Positions 48,881 to 58,425 of a stretch of 64,000 nt of DNA are shown piece after piece. A program made the translations under genes and the position numbers. The stretch's first letter is position 1. Each line of letters begins with the position of its first letter. The DNA lies in the NCBI RefSeq assembly GCF_900156495.1, contig NZ_FTNT01000002.1, positions 340,359 through 404,358 of the forward strand, written 5' to 3'. The DNA is from Williamsia sterculiae (GTDB lineage Bacteria; Actinomycetota; Actinomycetes; Mycobacteriales; Mycobacteriaceae). The notes under the pieces were generated by a model. The model was not told the origin of the DNA, did no database searches, and saw only the letters and a program-made list of their open reading frames with translations.

Positions 48881-50038
48881 TCAGCGCAGTACCGCGATCA
48901 GGACCAGTGCGATCACGGCGAGGACCAGGAATCCGAGGAACACCGCCGACGCCACCGGCACCGCCGACCGCGATGGCTGCGGCGGATGCCCGGACAGCGG
49001 GTAAGGGTGGGATGGGTAGGGCTGGTGGGGTCCGGGGTGATGTGGTCCGGGTACGGCAGTTCGGTCGTAGGACCCGAGTGCGCCCGGTTGGGGGGTGGCG
49101 GTCCGTCGCACCCAGGTGGGCGTGCCGCCGTCGATCTTGGTGACGCGGCCGCTGAGCACCTGTTCGCTGCTGACACCGTCACCCGCGGCCAGCCGGGCCA
49201 GGGTGTCCCGCGCCTCGGCCATCGTCGGCCGGTTGGCGGGTGAGGGTTCGAGCATGCGCAGCAGGATCGGCGCCAACGCGCCGGCGCAGATGGGTGGGTT
49301 GATGACCCCGCGGGCCACCCGGTCCAGCAACACCAGCGAGTTCTCGTCGACACCGAAAGGCGGTTGTCCCTCCACCATCGTGTACAGGGTCGCGCCGAGT
49401 GAGTACACATCCGACGCCGCCGACGGGTCGGTGCCGCGGGCCACCTCCGGCGCGAAATAGGCCGGGGTGCCGGTGATCACCCCGCTCTGGGTGACCTGTA
49501 CCTCGTCGTCGACGCGGGAGATCCCGAAGTCGGTGATCTTGACCAGGCCTGCGCTGCGACCGCTGTTGGCTATCAGGATGTTGCCGGGTTTGATGTCGCG
49601 GTGCACGATGCCCTCGTCGTGGGCCTCGGCCATCGCGTCGGCGACCTGGGCGCCGATCTGGGCCACCTGCTCGGCGGGCAGGGTGCCTGCGGCGTGCAGG
49701 ATCTGCGCGACGCTACGCGACGGGAGGTACTCCATGACCAGCCAGGGTTCGCCGTCCTCCACCGCGACGTCGTGCATCGCGATGGCGTTGCGGTGGCCCA
49801 GTCGCGCCGCGATCCGGCCCTCCCGCATCGCCCGTTGCCGCGTCTCGTCGGCGGTGGTGTGGGTCATCCCCTCGGTGGACACCACCTGCTTGACCGCGAC
49901 CTCGCGGTCGAGGAGTTGGTCGTGGGCCAGCCAGACCGCCCCCATCCCGCCGCCGCCGACCTTGGACCGCAGCCGGTACCGCCCGGCGACGAGGAAACCG
50001 GGGCCGGCCACTCTCCGGGGATGGTCAGGGGTCGTCAC
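48881..50038 (-). CDS. Eukaryotic-type serine/threonine protein kinase, single-pass membrane
   Basis: 385 residues. Kinase domain about 17-280: Gly loop VGGGGMGAVW, ATP-anchoring Lys in EVAVKQV, catalytic loop IVHRDIKPGNILI, DFG in ITDFGIS, and APE in YFAPEVARG. A Pro/His-rich linker follows and one transmembrane helix ends the protein (AVPVASAVFLGFLVLAVIALVLIAVL), with essentially no outside domain, so it does not look like a PASTA-type receptor. GTG at 50038. Tail-to-tail with the preceding membrane gene (3 bp gap). Confidence 0.92.
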   Translation of the reverse strand: MTTPDHPRRVAGPGFLVAGRYRLRSKVGGGGMGAVWLAHDQLLDREVAVKQVVSTEGMTHTTADETRQRAMREGRIAARLGHRNAIAMHDVAVEDGEPWLVMEYLPSRSVAQILHAAGTLPAEQVAQIGAQVADAMAEAHDEGIVHRDIKPGNILIANSGRSAGLVKITDFGISRVDDEVQVTQSGVITGTPAYFAPEVARGTDPSAASDVYSLGATLYTMVEGQPPFGVDENSLVLLDRVARGVINPPICAGALAPILLRMLEPSPANRPTMAEARDTLARLAAGDGVSSEQVLSGRVTKIDGGTPTWVRRTATPQPGALGSYDRTAVPGPHHPGPHQPYPSHPYPLSGHPPQPSRSAVPVASAVFLGFLVLAVIALVLIAVLR

Positions 50039-50095
50039 GCCGGTCAGTTTAGTTCGCGATTGACGGCTGTCGGACCACCGTCCTACGATCGTTAC

Positions 50096-50111
50096 TCGAA
50101 AACATGTTCGA
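50096..50111 (+). promoter_or_regulatory. LexA SOS box upstream of imuA'-imuB
   Basis: TCGAAAACATGTTCGA fits the actinobacterial SOS box TCGAAC-N4-GTTCGA with one mismatch. It lies about 70 bp before imuA', so the operon should be induced by DNA damage through RecA/LexA. Confidence 0.85.
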
Positions 50112-50182
50112 TCCACAGTCGTGATCGCCGCATCTTCCCGGTGTCGATCTTCCCCTCGGCTGCCACGTGTACGGGAGGAATG

Positions 50183-51025
50183 ATGACCTCAACAGAGGTG
50201 TCGGAAGCGCCGGTGTCGGACGGCGCCGGAGTGGCGGACAAGGTGGCGGACCTGCGACGACGACTCGCGGTCATGTCTCGTACGAGGAACCCGGATTCTG
50301 TTGTGCACCAGGCTGTTGTGCCCCGGTCCGTGGAACCGGGCCGCGGGAGCGGATCGGTGGCCCCGGCGTCGGAGCAACCGGACCGTGAGGTGATCGGCGT
50401 ACCCGAGGTGTTGTCGTCGTTGCTGGTCGACGGTGGTCTCACCAGGGGCACGGTGGTCTCGGTGGCCGGGGCCCGATCGGTGGTGACGGCGCTGGTCGCC
50501 CGGGTGACCGCGGACGGTGGTCATGTGGCGGTGGTCGGGGCTTCGCAGCTGAGCCTGCTCGCCGCTGCGGAGATGGGGGCCGATCTGTCGCGGATCGCCA
50601 CGATCGACGATCCCGGTGCCGACCGGGTGGAGATCGCCGCGGTGCTGCTCGACGGGTTGGATCTGGTGGTGCTGGGTCTGGGCGGGCTCTCGGTGGTGCC
50701 GTCCCGGGCTCGGGTGGTGATGGCCCGCGCCCGGGCCAAGGGATCGGTGTTGATGGTCCTCGACGGCACCTGGCCGGGGGTGCAGACCCACATCACCGCC
50801 GAGGTCACCGACTACCGGCACGCGCCGGTACGGCGAAGCGGGTACGGACGGATCGCGGGGTTCTCCTTACGGGTCCGTGCCCGGGGGCGAGGGCGCGGGC
50901 GGCCCGGTGACGAGCTCAGGGTGGACGTGATCCAGCGCGACGGTGTGGTGGGGCTCGTCGGTCGCGATGTCGGGGAAACGGTTGGCGAGCAGCGTGTTCG
51001 GCCGGATCTGCGGGTGGCCAACTGA
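50183..51025 (+). CDS. imuA': Mutasome accessory protein ImuA'
   Basis: 280 residues. A RecA/SulA-like middle part (VPEVLSSLLVDGGLTRGTVVSVAGA... and LDLVVLGLGGLSVVPSRARVVMARARAKGSVLMVLDG) and an Arg-rich C-terminus identify it with the Rv3395c family. In mycobacteria ImuA' works with ImuB and DnaE2 in damage-induced mutagenesis. ATG 50183 or 50180, with GGGAGGA just upstream. An SOS box precedes it; its stop overlaps the imuB start by one base. Confidence 0.88.
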   Translation: MTSTEVSEAPVSDGAGVADKVADLRRRLAVMSRTRNPDSVVHQAVVPRSVEPGRGSGSVAPASEQPDREVIGVPEVLSSLLVDGGLTRGTVVSVAGARSVVTALVARVTADGGHVAVVGASQLSLLAAAEMGADLSRIATIDDPGADRVEIAAVLLDGLDLVVLGLGGLSVVPSRARVVMARARAKGSVLMVLDGTWPGVQTHITAEVTDYRHAPVRRSGYGRIAGFSLRVRARGRGRGRPGDELRVDVIQRDGVVGLVGRDVGETVGEQRVRPDLRVAN

Positions 51026-52593
51026 TGGCCAGGGCGCTGGGGTTGTGGTGCCCCGACTGGCCGGCGGCCGCTGCGGCGGCCACCGCCGACTCCGCACCGG
51101 AACGACCGGTCGCGGTCTTCTCCGCCAATCGGGTGGTCGCCTGCTCCGCCCCGGCACGGGCAGTGGGGATCAGGCGGGGTATGCGCAGGCGTGAGGCCCA
51201 GGCGATCTGTCCGGAACTGGTGGTGGCTGCCGACGATCCCGGCCGTGACGGACGGCTCTTCGAACCGGTGGTGGCAGAGGTCGCGGAGCTGGTCCCGGCG
51301 GTCGAGGTGTTGCGGCCGGGACTGATGGTGTTGCCGGTGGCGGGTGCGACGAGGTGTTTCGGCGGCGAGGAGTCGGCCGCCGAGAAGCTCATCGATGTGG
51401 TGTCGGCCTGTGGGGTGGAGTCGCAGACCGGTATCGCCGATCACCTGGCCACGGCGGTCATCGCCGCCCGGCACGGGGTGGTGGTCGCACCGGGGGCCGG
51501 GGCCGACTATCTGGCCCCGCTGCCCGTCGGCGAGCTGGCTGTCGAGCCGAGCCTGTGCCGGGAGGATCGCAGCGAACTGGTCGACCTGTTGTGGCGGATG
51601 GGAATTCGCACGGTCGGGGCTTTCGCGGGGCTCTCCGCCACCGACGTGGCGACCCGGTTCGGTGCGGATGCGGTGTACGCCCACCGAACCGCGCGAGATC
51701 TCCCGGACCGTCCACCCTCGGGGGTGCCACCGGGGGCGGACCTGATGGTCGAGCACCACTGCGATCCGCCGGTCGATCGGGTGGACGCCGCCGCCTTCGT
51801 CGGTCGACGGCTCGCCGAGGAACTGCATCGGGTGTTGATGGCCGCGGCGGTGGCCTGCACCCGACTGACGGTGCACGCCGTCACCACCGGCGGCCAGGAG
51901 CATTCCCGCACCTGGCGATGCGCGGCCCCGCTGACCCCGGAGGCCACCGCGGACCGGATCCGGTGGCAGTTGGAGGGGTGGTTGACCGGCCGCGGGACCG
52001 ATGACCGGCCGGATGGCCCGATCGGGGTGCTGCGGTTGGAACCGGTGGAGCTAGTCCGGGCGGGGGAGTTGCAGTACGAGCTCAGCGGGGCGGGACTCCC
52101 GGGCAGTCGGGACCTGGACGAGCGGGTGCATCGCTCACTGGTACGGGTGCAGGGCCTGCTCGGTGGCGAGTCGGTGCGGATCCCGGTGCGCAGCGGGGGT
52201 CGGGGGCCGCAGGAGCAGATCAGCCTGATCCCGCTGGGTGACGAGCCCACCCCCGCGGCCGACCCGACGGCCCCGTGGCCCGGCCGGATGCCGGAACCCA
52301 CCCCCACGGTGTTGATGAGCGCTCCGGTGGAGATGCGCGATTGCGCCGACGACCCGGTGCGGGTGACCTCCCGCGGAGGATTCAGCGCCGAACCGACCAC
52401 CCTGCGCTGGGGTCGGCGCAGCTGGGAGCTGTGCTGGTGGGCGGGTCCCTGGATGGCCGACGAACAATGGTGGGCCGCGGCCGACTCCGCCATCGTGGCC
52501 CGCGCTCAGGTGTTGCTCGACGATTCCCGGGCACTGCTGTTGCGCTACCGGCACGACGACCGGCAGTGGCTGGTGGAAGGGGTGTACGAGTGA
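51025..52593 (+). CDS. imuB: Y-family polymerase-like protein ImuB
   Basis: 522 residues. Y-family fold, starting ALGLWCPDWPAAAAA where active Pol IV proteins have the first metal-binding Asp; ANRVVACSAPARAVGIRRGMRRREAQAICP and QTGIADHLATAVIAARHG are family blocks. The catalytic acidic triad of Y-polymerases is not complete, as expected for ImuB, which acts as a hub between the beta clamp and DnaE2 rather than as a polymerase. The C-terminus has the tryptophan-rich WELCWWAGPW stretch. DnaE2 is not in this window. Confidence 0.9.
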   Translation: MARALGLWCPDWPAAAAAATADSAPERPVAVFSANRVVACSAPARAVGIRRGMRRREAQAICPELVVAADDPGRDGRLFEPVVAEVAELVPAVEVLRPGLMVLPVAGATRCFGGEESAAEKLIDVVSACGVESQTGIADHLATAVIAARHGVVVAPGAGADYLAPLPVGELAVEPSLCREDRSELVDLLWRMGIRTVGAFAGLSATDVATRFGADAVYAHRTARDLPDRPPSGVPPGADLMVEHHCDPPVDRVDAAAFVGRRLAEELHRVLMAAAVACTRLTVHAVTTGGQEHSRTWRCAAPLTPEATADRIRWQLEGWLTGRGTDDRPDGPIGVLRLEPVELVRAGELQYELSGAGLPGSRDLDERVHRSLVRVQGLLGGESVRIPVRSGGRGPQEQISLIPLGDEPTPAADPTAPWPGRMPEPTPTVLMSAPVEMRDCADDPVRVTSRGGFSAEPTTLRWGRRSWELCWWAGPWMADEQWWAAADSAIVARAQVLLDDSRALLLRYRHDDRQWLVEGVYE

Positions 52594-52598
52594 ACGCC

Positions 52599-53930
52599 TC
52601 AGCGGGTGGTCGGATCGTCGACGGTACCGACGAACAGCGGCAATCCGGTGGCCACGTCGATGATCTGGTAGGCGAACGGGCGATCCACCACGAACGGCTC
52701 GCCCAGGGGTACCGAGGTCGGCATCAGGTCGATCTGGGTGGCCGCGGCCGCCACCGTGCCCTTCTCGCCGACGGTGATGGTGCCGCTCTGGGCAGCCGCG
52801 CTCACAGTCAACCGCGGACCGATCGCCTCCAGGTCGGCACGGTCGGTGAACAGTTGCCGCACGCCGAGTTTCTGCAGCGTGGGGATCAGATTCATCTTGG
52901 TGTCCGTCTGCCAACGCGGCAGCGACAACTGAACCGGGGAGGGTGTCGCCGCCCGCAACCGCGACGCCACGTCGCCGAGAACATCCGCGGTGACGGCCTG
53001 CGCGGGTGCGATACCCGGTCGATCGGGCAGGATGACCTGCATCGCGAGTCCGCTGTCGGTCGAACCGGCTCCATACGGCAGTTCCACCGCACGCCAGGTG
53101 TCACCCTCGACCACCCGAACCCTGGGGGTGGCGTGCATCATCTCGGCCTGCACCACCTCCCCGTCGGTCCTGGTGAACGCCGACTGCATGGTGCTGCCCG
53201 GGGAGAACGGGGTCTGCCACGCCGCGGCCAGGTAGACGGTGCTCAGCAGACTCATCACGGTGTCGGGGTTGTAGGGCACCGGCGGCGTGGTGATCTGGTC
53301 ACCGGTGTTCACCGACAACCACTCCGCGATGGTCGCCGCCGACCTCTTCGAGGCGAACTCGACGGGGTAGTAACCGCTGTTGAAGTAGCGCCCCAGTGCG
53401 GTCAGGTAATCGGGGCGGACCCGCAACGACTTGTCGACGAACACGCCGTTGCCCTGGTGATAGACGGGGTCGTCGGGTGGGTTGTCGGGGTCGACCCGAC
53501 CGGGGTCGCCTTCCGCGGACGACAGCTGACCGGCCAGAGCGGCCAGCGCGTGAGGGTCGTAGCCGCCGAGGACGGTGTCGAGCTCGGCGGCGGTCCGGCC
53601 ACCGGCCCCGGCTCGCACCATGGCCAGCGCGGTCTGAGCGCTCCAGGGGGAGACGACCATGTTGCCCGTGCCGTCGGCACCGGCGCGGATCAGGTCCCAG
53701 CCGAGACCGCGCGCGGCTCGAACGGTGGCGTCGGCACCGTCGCGCACCTCGTCGATGCCGATCTGCGCGAACGTCACCCCCGACGCCTTGCTGAGCTGCG
53801 CGGTGCTCGGTGGGTTCGGAGATCCGGCGCAGGCGGACAGCCCGACAATCATCGCCAGCCCCACGGTGGCCAGCGCCGACGGCCGCAGCGGTGTGCGCGA
53901 GGACGGATGACGTGACGGCGGAGGGGACAT
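52599..53930 (-). CDS. Lipoprotein serpin (serine protease inhibitor family)
   Basis: 443 residues. A signal sequence with lipobox LSAC near residue 34 anchors it outside the membrane. Serpin marks: NMVVSPWSAQTALAMVRAGA with GRTAAELDTVLG, hinge EKGTVAAAAT (389-398) and the C-terminal signature FVVDRPFAYQIIDVATGLPLFVGTVDDP. Counting 17 residues from the hinge Glu puts the scissile bond at T405-S406, with 38 residues left, the usual distance. The small-residue hinge is of inhibitory type. It is 37 bp downstream of the PLP-enzyme gene on the same strand. Target protease unknown. Confidence 0.92.
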   Translation of the reverse strand: MSPPPSRHPSSRTPLRPSALATVGLAMIVGLSACAGSPNPPSTAQLSKASGVTFAQIGIDEVRDGADATVRAARGLGWDLIRAGADGTGNMVVSPWSAQTALAMVRAGAGGRTAAELDTVLGGYDPHALAALAGQLSSAEGDPGRVDPDNPPDDPVYHQGNGVFVDKSLRVRPDYLTALGRYFNSGYYPVEFASKRSAATIAEWLSVNTGDQITTPPVPYNPDTVMSLLSTVYLAAAWQTPFSPGSTMQSAFTRTDGEVVQAEMMHATPRVRVVEGDTWRAVELPYGAGSTDSGLAMQVILPDRPGIAPAQAVTADVLGDVASRLRAATPSPVQLSLPRWQTDTKMNLIPTLQKLGVRQLFTDRADLEAIGPRLTVSAAAQSGTITVGEKGTVAAAATQIDLMPTSVPLGEPFVVDRPFAYQIIDVATGLPLFVGTVDDPTTR

Positions 53931-53967
53931 CCGGGCCGATGCTACCGACGACCGGGGTTGATCCGGA

Positions 53968-55050
53968 TCAATTCCGGCCGCGCGCGCTCACCGGCCATCG
54001 CGCGACCGCAGAACCGTCCCGGACCACCACCAGATCATCGACGAGATTGACCGCCGTGCAGACGTGGTTGGGTGCGACCCGCACCCGTGCGCCGAGGTCC
54101 GGTGCGCGTTCCGTCGAGAAGTCCACGGTGGCATGGTGTTCGGACAGAGCAACGATACGCGCGGCCGGATGGTCTGGCAGTCGTCCGTGCCCGGTGGCCC
54201 AGGACGGGCGGTCTGCGCCGAGGATCTTGCTGCCGGTGTCGAGCACCGCGGTGTGCTCGGTACGGTGCACCACCGTACCGACCGCGACCAGGGCGACGTC
54301 GGCCAGATCGCAGGTGCCCAGTTCCACCTGCTGGGCGTCGTTGAACGGGTACACGCCGGGGCGGATCTCGGTGAGCACACCCGCGTCGGCGGCAGCGACG
54401 GTCGGGGTGGATCCGCCACTGATCACCCGGGGCGCCATTCCGTGCTCGGTCAATCGGCGGGTGGCGTCGGCCAGGGCGGCGCCCTCGTCGTCGGCGGCCT
54501 GCGCCCGCAGGCCGGGTCCGTAACCGTGACCGGGAAAGGTGAACACCCCGGCCACGTCGAGACCCATCGCGATCGCCGACCGTGCCACCGCCACCACCTC
54601 CTCGGGTGAGGTCCCTGTGCGGTGTTGACCGCTGTCGACCTCGACGAGAACCTCGGCGCCGGTGCCGGTCAGCGCCTGCGCCAATTGCTCCACACCGGGA
54701 ATCGAATCCGCACCGACCCGCAACCGGGTGGCCGAGGCCAGCGCGTGGAGCCGTCGAACCTTGTTCGGGCTCAACCACAGTGGATAGGCGATGAACAGGT
54801 CGTCGAATCCGGCGGCCGCGAACACCTCGGCCTCCCCGATCGTGGCCACGGTCAAACCGACCGCCCCAGCGGCGACTTGACGACGGGCGATGTCGATCGA
54901 CTTGTGGGTCTTGGCGTGCGGGCGCAGGTCCAGCCCGAGGTGGTCGGCCCGGGCCGACATCGCGGACAGATTCGCGTCGAGCAGCGTCGAGTCGACCACC
55001 AGGTACGGGGTGTCAGGATGCGGGTTCTGACTGTCTGACGTCGTGGTCAC
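53968..55050 (-). CDS. DSD1-type PLP enzyme (D-threonine aldolase/D-serine dehydratase-like)
   Basis: 360 residues, fold type III PLP enzyme. RPHAKTHKS places the PLP lysine at K47; VEVDSGQHRTG, FPGHGYG, SGGSTPTV and RPGVYPFNDAQQVELG line the cofactor; PNHVCTAVNL near the end gives the His/Cys metal pair typical of the zinc-dependent members. Likely acts on a D-hydroxy amino acid; D-threonine aldolase and D-serine dehydratase cannot be separated here. GTG at 55050. Shares a short intergenic region with the divergent siderophore-binding gene. Confidence 0.85.
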   Translation of the reverse strand: MTTTSDSQNPHPDTPYLVVDSTLLDANLSAMSARADHLGLDLRPHAKTHKSIDIARRQVAAGAVGLTVATIGEAEVFAAAGFDDLFIAYPLWLSPNKVRRLHALASATRLRVGADSIPGVEQLAQALTGTGAEVLVEVDSGQHRTGTSPEEVVAVARSAIAMGLDVAGVFTFPGHGYGPGLRAQAADDEGAALADATRRLTEHGMAPRVISGGSTPTVAAADAGVLTEIRPGVYPFNDAQQVELGTCDLADVALVAVGTVVHRTEHTAVLDTGSKILGADRPSWATGHGRLPDHPAARIVALSEHHATVDFSTERAPDLGARVRVAPNHVCTAVNLVDDLVVVRDGSAVARWPVSARGRN

Positions 55051-55078
55051 GCACCGAACCTACGTGCGGTGTGAGAGC

Positions 55079-55108
55079 TTGGCACCGGCAACCCGCTCTC
55101 GCTAGCAT
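55079..55108 (+). promoter_or_regulatory. Predicted promoter of the siderophore-binding lipoprotein gene
   Basis: TTGGCA (55079-55084) and TAGCAT (55103-55108) are 18 bp apart; +1 would be at or next to the GTG at 55116, giving a leaderless message. No IdeR/DtxR box was recognised. Confidence 0.5.
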
Positions 55109-55115
55109 CGCCAGC

Positions 55116-56120
55116 GTGAACTCGAGCAACGGTGCCCTCACCCGCAGCCGGTGGTATGCGGCGATGACGTTGATGATGTGTTCCATCGCGGTGGCCGCAT
55201 GCTCGCCACCGGCCGAGGACGAGGACCGTGGTGATGCGGACACGCGGACCATCGCCCATGAGTACGGCGAGACCGTGGTGAACGGTGTGCCGAAGCGGGT
55301 GGCCTCGGTGGGGTTGCGTGAGCACGACACCCTGTTGGCGTTGGGTGTCAAGCCGGTGATGATCCACCAGTGGTATGAGGAGTACGGGTCCGGTGTGGGG
55401 CCGTGGGCCGTGCCGCTGCTGGGTGATGACAAGCCGGTGATCATCCCGTCCTCGGCGTCCGATCTCAACATCGGTGAGATCGCCGCTCAGAAGCCCGACC
55501 TCATCGTCGGTACCTATGCGGCGATCGACAAGGGGGTCTACGACAACCTGTCCAAGATCGCGCCGACGATCGTGCGTCCCCGGGACGCCGAGGACTTCGC
55601 CGTGTCGTACGCGCAGGAGGCCACGATGATCGGCGAGGCCGTCGACAAGAAGGCCGAGGCGCAGCAGTTGGTCAGCAAGGCCGATGCGGCCTTCGCCACC
55701 GCGGCCGGAGAGCACCCGGAGTTCAAGGGGAAAACTGCAGCAGTGGGATGTCCGCTGAAAGGTGGTGGTTTCGGTATCTACACCAGCAAGGATCCCCGCG
55801 GTCAGTTCCTCACGAAGCTCGGTTTCACGGTTCCCAGGGAGATCGACGATGCTGCAGGCGGTAAGTACTACGCCGAGATCAGTGGGGAGCAGCTCGATAT
55901 GGTCAACGACTACGACGAGCTGGTGATCATCGACGATTGTGGTGAGTCGACGGTACAGCTGGATGAGCACCCGATCTTCAAGACCCTCGACATCGCCAAG
56001 CGCAAGAACTTCGTCTACCCCGCACCGGCGTCGGACGCGGTGTCACACAATGACGTGTTGAGCATCCCCTACGCGCTGGAACGGCTGGTGCCGGCCATCG
56101 CGCGGACAGTGCGCGAGTAG
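55116..56120 (+). CDS. Iron-siderophore ABC transporter substrate-binding lipoprotein (FepB/FecB type)
   Basis: 334 residues. Signal peptide with lipobox VAAC near residue 29; then the class III binding-protein fold: GVPKRVASVGLREHDTLLALGVKP, IAAQKPDLIVG and a C-terminal lobe ending PYALERLVPAIARTV. Homologues bring Fe-siderophores to an ABC permease, but no permease or ATPase gene is nearby. GTG start from the leaderless promoter. Followed 12 bp later by the isochorismatase-like gene. Confidence 0.85.
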   Translation: MNSSNGALTRSRWYAAMTLMMCSIAVAACSPPAEDEDRGDADTRTIAHEYGETVVNGVPKRVASVGLREHDTLLALGVKPVMIHQWYEEYGSGVGPWAVPLLGDDKPVIIPSSASDLNIGEIAAQKPDLIVGTYAAIDKGVYDNLSKIAPTIVRPRDAEDFAVSYAQEATMIGEAVDKKAEAQQLVSKADAAFATAAGEHPEFKGKTAAVGCPLKGGGFGIYTSKDPRGQFLTKLGFTVPREIDDAAGGKYYAEISGEQLDMVNDYDELVIIDDCGESTVQLDEHPIFKTLDIAKRKNFVYPAPASDAVSHNDVLSIPYALERLVPAIARTVRE

Positions 56121-56132
56121 GAGCCTCGAGCC

Positions 56133-56686
56133 ATGAACGGTCTGCGTCGTCCGGCGCTGGTGATCGTCGATGTGCAGGTCGGCTTCTTCGACGGTGACTT
56201 CTGGGGTTCGCGGAACAACCCCGACTGTGAATCGAACATCGCTGTGCTGTGGGGTACTGGCGCAGTCAGGAGTGGCCGGTCGTCTTCGTGCGGCATGACT
56301 CCGACAACCCGACATCACCCCTGTTCAGGTCCGGACCGGGCAATCGTTTCCAGGACGTCATCACCGGTTCGCCGGATCTCTTGGTTCGCAAGAGTGTCAA
56401 CTCCAGCTTTCACGGCACCCCCGATCTGCGCGCATGGTTGGTGGGCGAAGGCATCGAGCAGGTCGCGATCTGCGGTATCACCACCAATCACTGTTGTGAG
56501 ACCACCGCTCGAGTCTCTGGAAACCTGGGCTTCGAGACGTTTTTCGTGATCGACGCTACGCACTCCTTCGACCGCCGATCGCCGGACGGTGAGCTGGTGC
56601 CGGCCGCGGTGCTCTCATCGGTGACCGCGACCAATCTGCACTGTGAGTTCGCGACGGTGGTACGGACCGCCGACGTGGTGGGGTGA
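56133..56686 (+). pseudogene. Isochorismatase-like cysteine hydrolase, split by a frameshift
   Basis: The first 39 or so codons read MNGLRRPALVIVDVQVGFFDGDFWGS and on to CESNIAVL; the rest of the family sequence (YWRSQEWPVVFVRHDS, the Lys in VRKSVNSSF and the Cys in GITTNHCCETT) continues only in another frame from about 56250. One added base near the GGGG at 56251-56254 would join NIAVL-LGYWRSQEW into an intact 184-residue protein with its Asp-Lys-Cys triad. So the gene is broken here, or the base was lost in sequencing. Located after the siderophore-binding gene; substrate unknown. Confidence 0.8.
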
Positions 56687-56691
56687 GTCGT

Positions 56692-58172
56692 TCAGGCGGC
56701 CAGGGGTCGGTCGTCGGGTGGTTCTCCGAGGGGTATGAGGTGGAGGTCGTGTTCCCAGCGGTGGCCTTCGGCGAGGTGGGCGCGTGTGAGCGTGAGTTGG
56801 TCCCGCAAGGTGTCGCGGAAGTGTTGGGCGATGCGGGCCTGACCGGATTCTGACATCAAGCGTTGGCGATTGGCTGACGCGCGGGCAGCGGTGGTGCGAT
56901 CCTGCCGCAGGACGGGGTTTTTCCATTCGGTGACGTGGTGGACGGCGGCGCGGGTGGCGGGTTGATCACACCCGGGTCGGGTGCACCCCCGTTGGGAGGC
57001 GATCAACGCCATCCGCTGATCCGACCAAGCCAGGCGTCGTTGCCGACCAAAAAACAGGGGCCGGTCCGCATCGTCCAGCAGGGCGAGGAACGGGCGGCTG
57101 GTCCCGGCCAACGCGAGTGCGTCGCGGACGGGCAGGGTGCCGCCGGAGGCGGTGGTCGCTATCCCCGTCTCCGCCTCCAACTCCTCCAGCGTCATGACCA
57201 CGATGACCTGCGCGGGTAAACCTCGGTGGTGACCCAACACCCCCGACTCGGCGATCGTTCGGAGCATCAGGGTGAACGCGTCGTGGTTGCGTTGCGCGGT
57301 GGTGCGGTGATCGCGCTTCGCCGCCGCAGCGAGAACGTCGGCGTTGGCCTTGTCCGCATCTCCCACCGGTGAGTCGGGGTCGTCGGGGTTGTTCATCCCG
57401 GGTCGGGCCCATTTCTCTGCGAGCACATCCCACAACGCCCGGGTCACCGGATCCAACTCACCACGGATCCCGGACATGTAGTCCGCACCCTGACGACCCA
57501 GGGTCAACCCCGCCGGCGTTTCCTATCCCGGTCGTCGTCATCGACCCCGTCGGGATCGAGGTAGGCCAGCAAACGTTGCACCGCTTTGGTCAACTGATCC
57601 GGATCCAACACCGCCGCCAACTCACCCACCTGCTGTTCGGCGGCCTCCCACATCGGTCGGTCGTCCCGGACCGCGGACGGGAACTTCGCGATCACCGACC
57701 GCATCACCCGCACATGCGCCGTCCCGATCACCCCGTCACGCAGCAGTGCGGCCATGGTCGGCGCGTACGGCGGCAGGGTCTCCCCGGTCAACCCCACCAA
57801 CGGGGCACAAAGCTCGGTGGTGGCCACCCGGGCAGCGGCTTCGGAACCACTCAACCCCAACACCTCCCGCAGGAACGCGTGACGCCGCAACCCTCGTTTC
57901 GTCGGTAGCCCCCGCTCCAACATCTGCGTGGTCAACGCCACCTGCACCGCTTCATCCCGTCGGGTCTGCCGCTGCAACCGCCGCGCCGCAGCCACCACCT
58001 GCTCGTCATCCACCTCCACAAACGACTGGTCGACCAACCTGTCAGACAGCGCCTCTCGAACGGACAACAACTCGTCGGTGTCGAAATCATCGAGCGCCGC
58101 CAAGACCGACCCGAGGTCAGGCTCGGTCGCTGAACCCTCAGAGGGTAGGGCAACCGTGCTTCGACTGGACAT
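56692..58172 (-). pseudogene. DUF222/HNH endonuclease-type gene, split by a frameshift
   Basis: Upstream half from ATG 58172: DUF222 helical domain, ending RDRKRRRG and a TGA at 57504-57506. Downstream half, in another frame from TTG 57507: LTLGRQGADYMSGIRGELDPVTRALWDVLAEKW and an HNH start CTRPGCDQPATRAAVHHVTEW. Intact relatives run straight through RRRG-LTLG, so one missing G in the run at 57508-57511 explains the split. The second half of the HNH motif after HHVTEW does not look conserved, so the nuclease part may be decayed. Such genes are frequent and repeated in actinobacterial genomes. Confidence 0.8.
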
Positions 58173-58425
58173 GGATGACGGTCTCAGTAGTAGGAACGGA
58201 AGTGTCTCAACGATTCCCGCGTCATCTTGGTGCTGGCGCCAACATACACGGCTGGTCCGACAAGGAGGCTCGCGCGAGAGAACTCGCCGGGGGGTACACA
58301 CCTACCGCGCCTTCTTGAATCGAAGGAGCTGATCATTCCTGTGTACCGTGAGCGCTCCGATGAGGTTGAACTCGGAGCGAGAAAGCAGGTGCTGGACCTG
58401 TGCGCAGTGTGTTCTCATCGAGACC

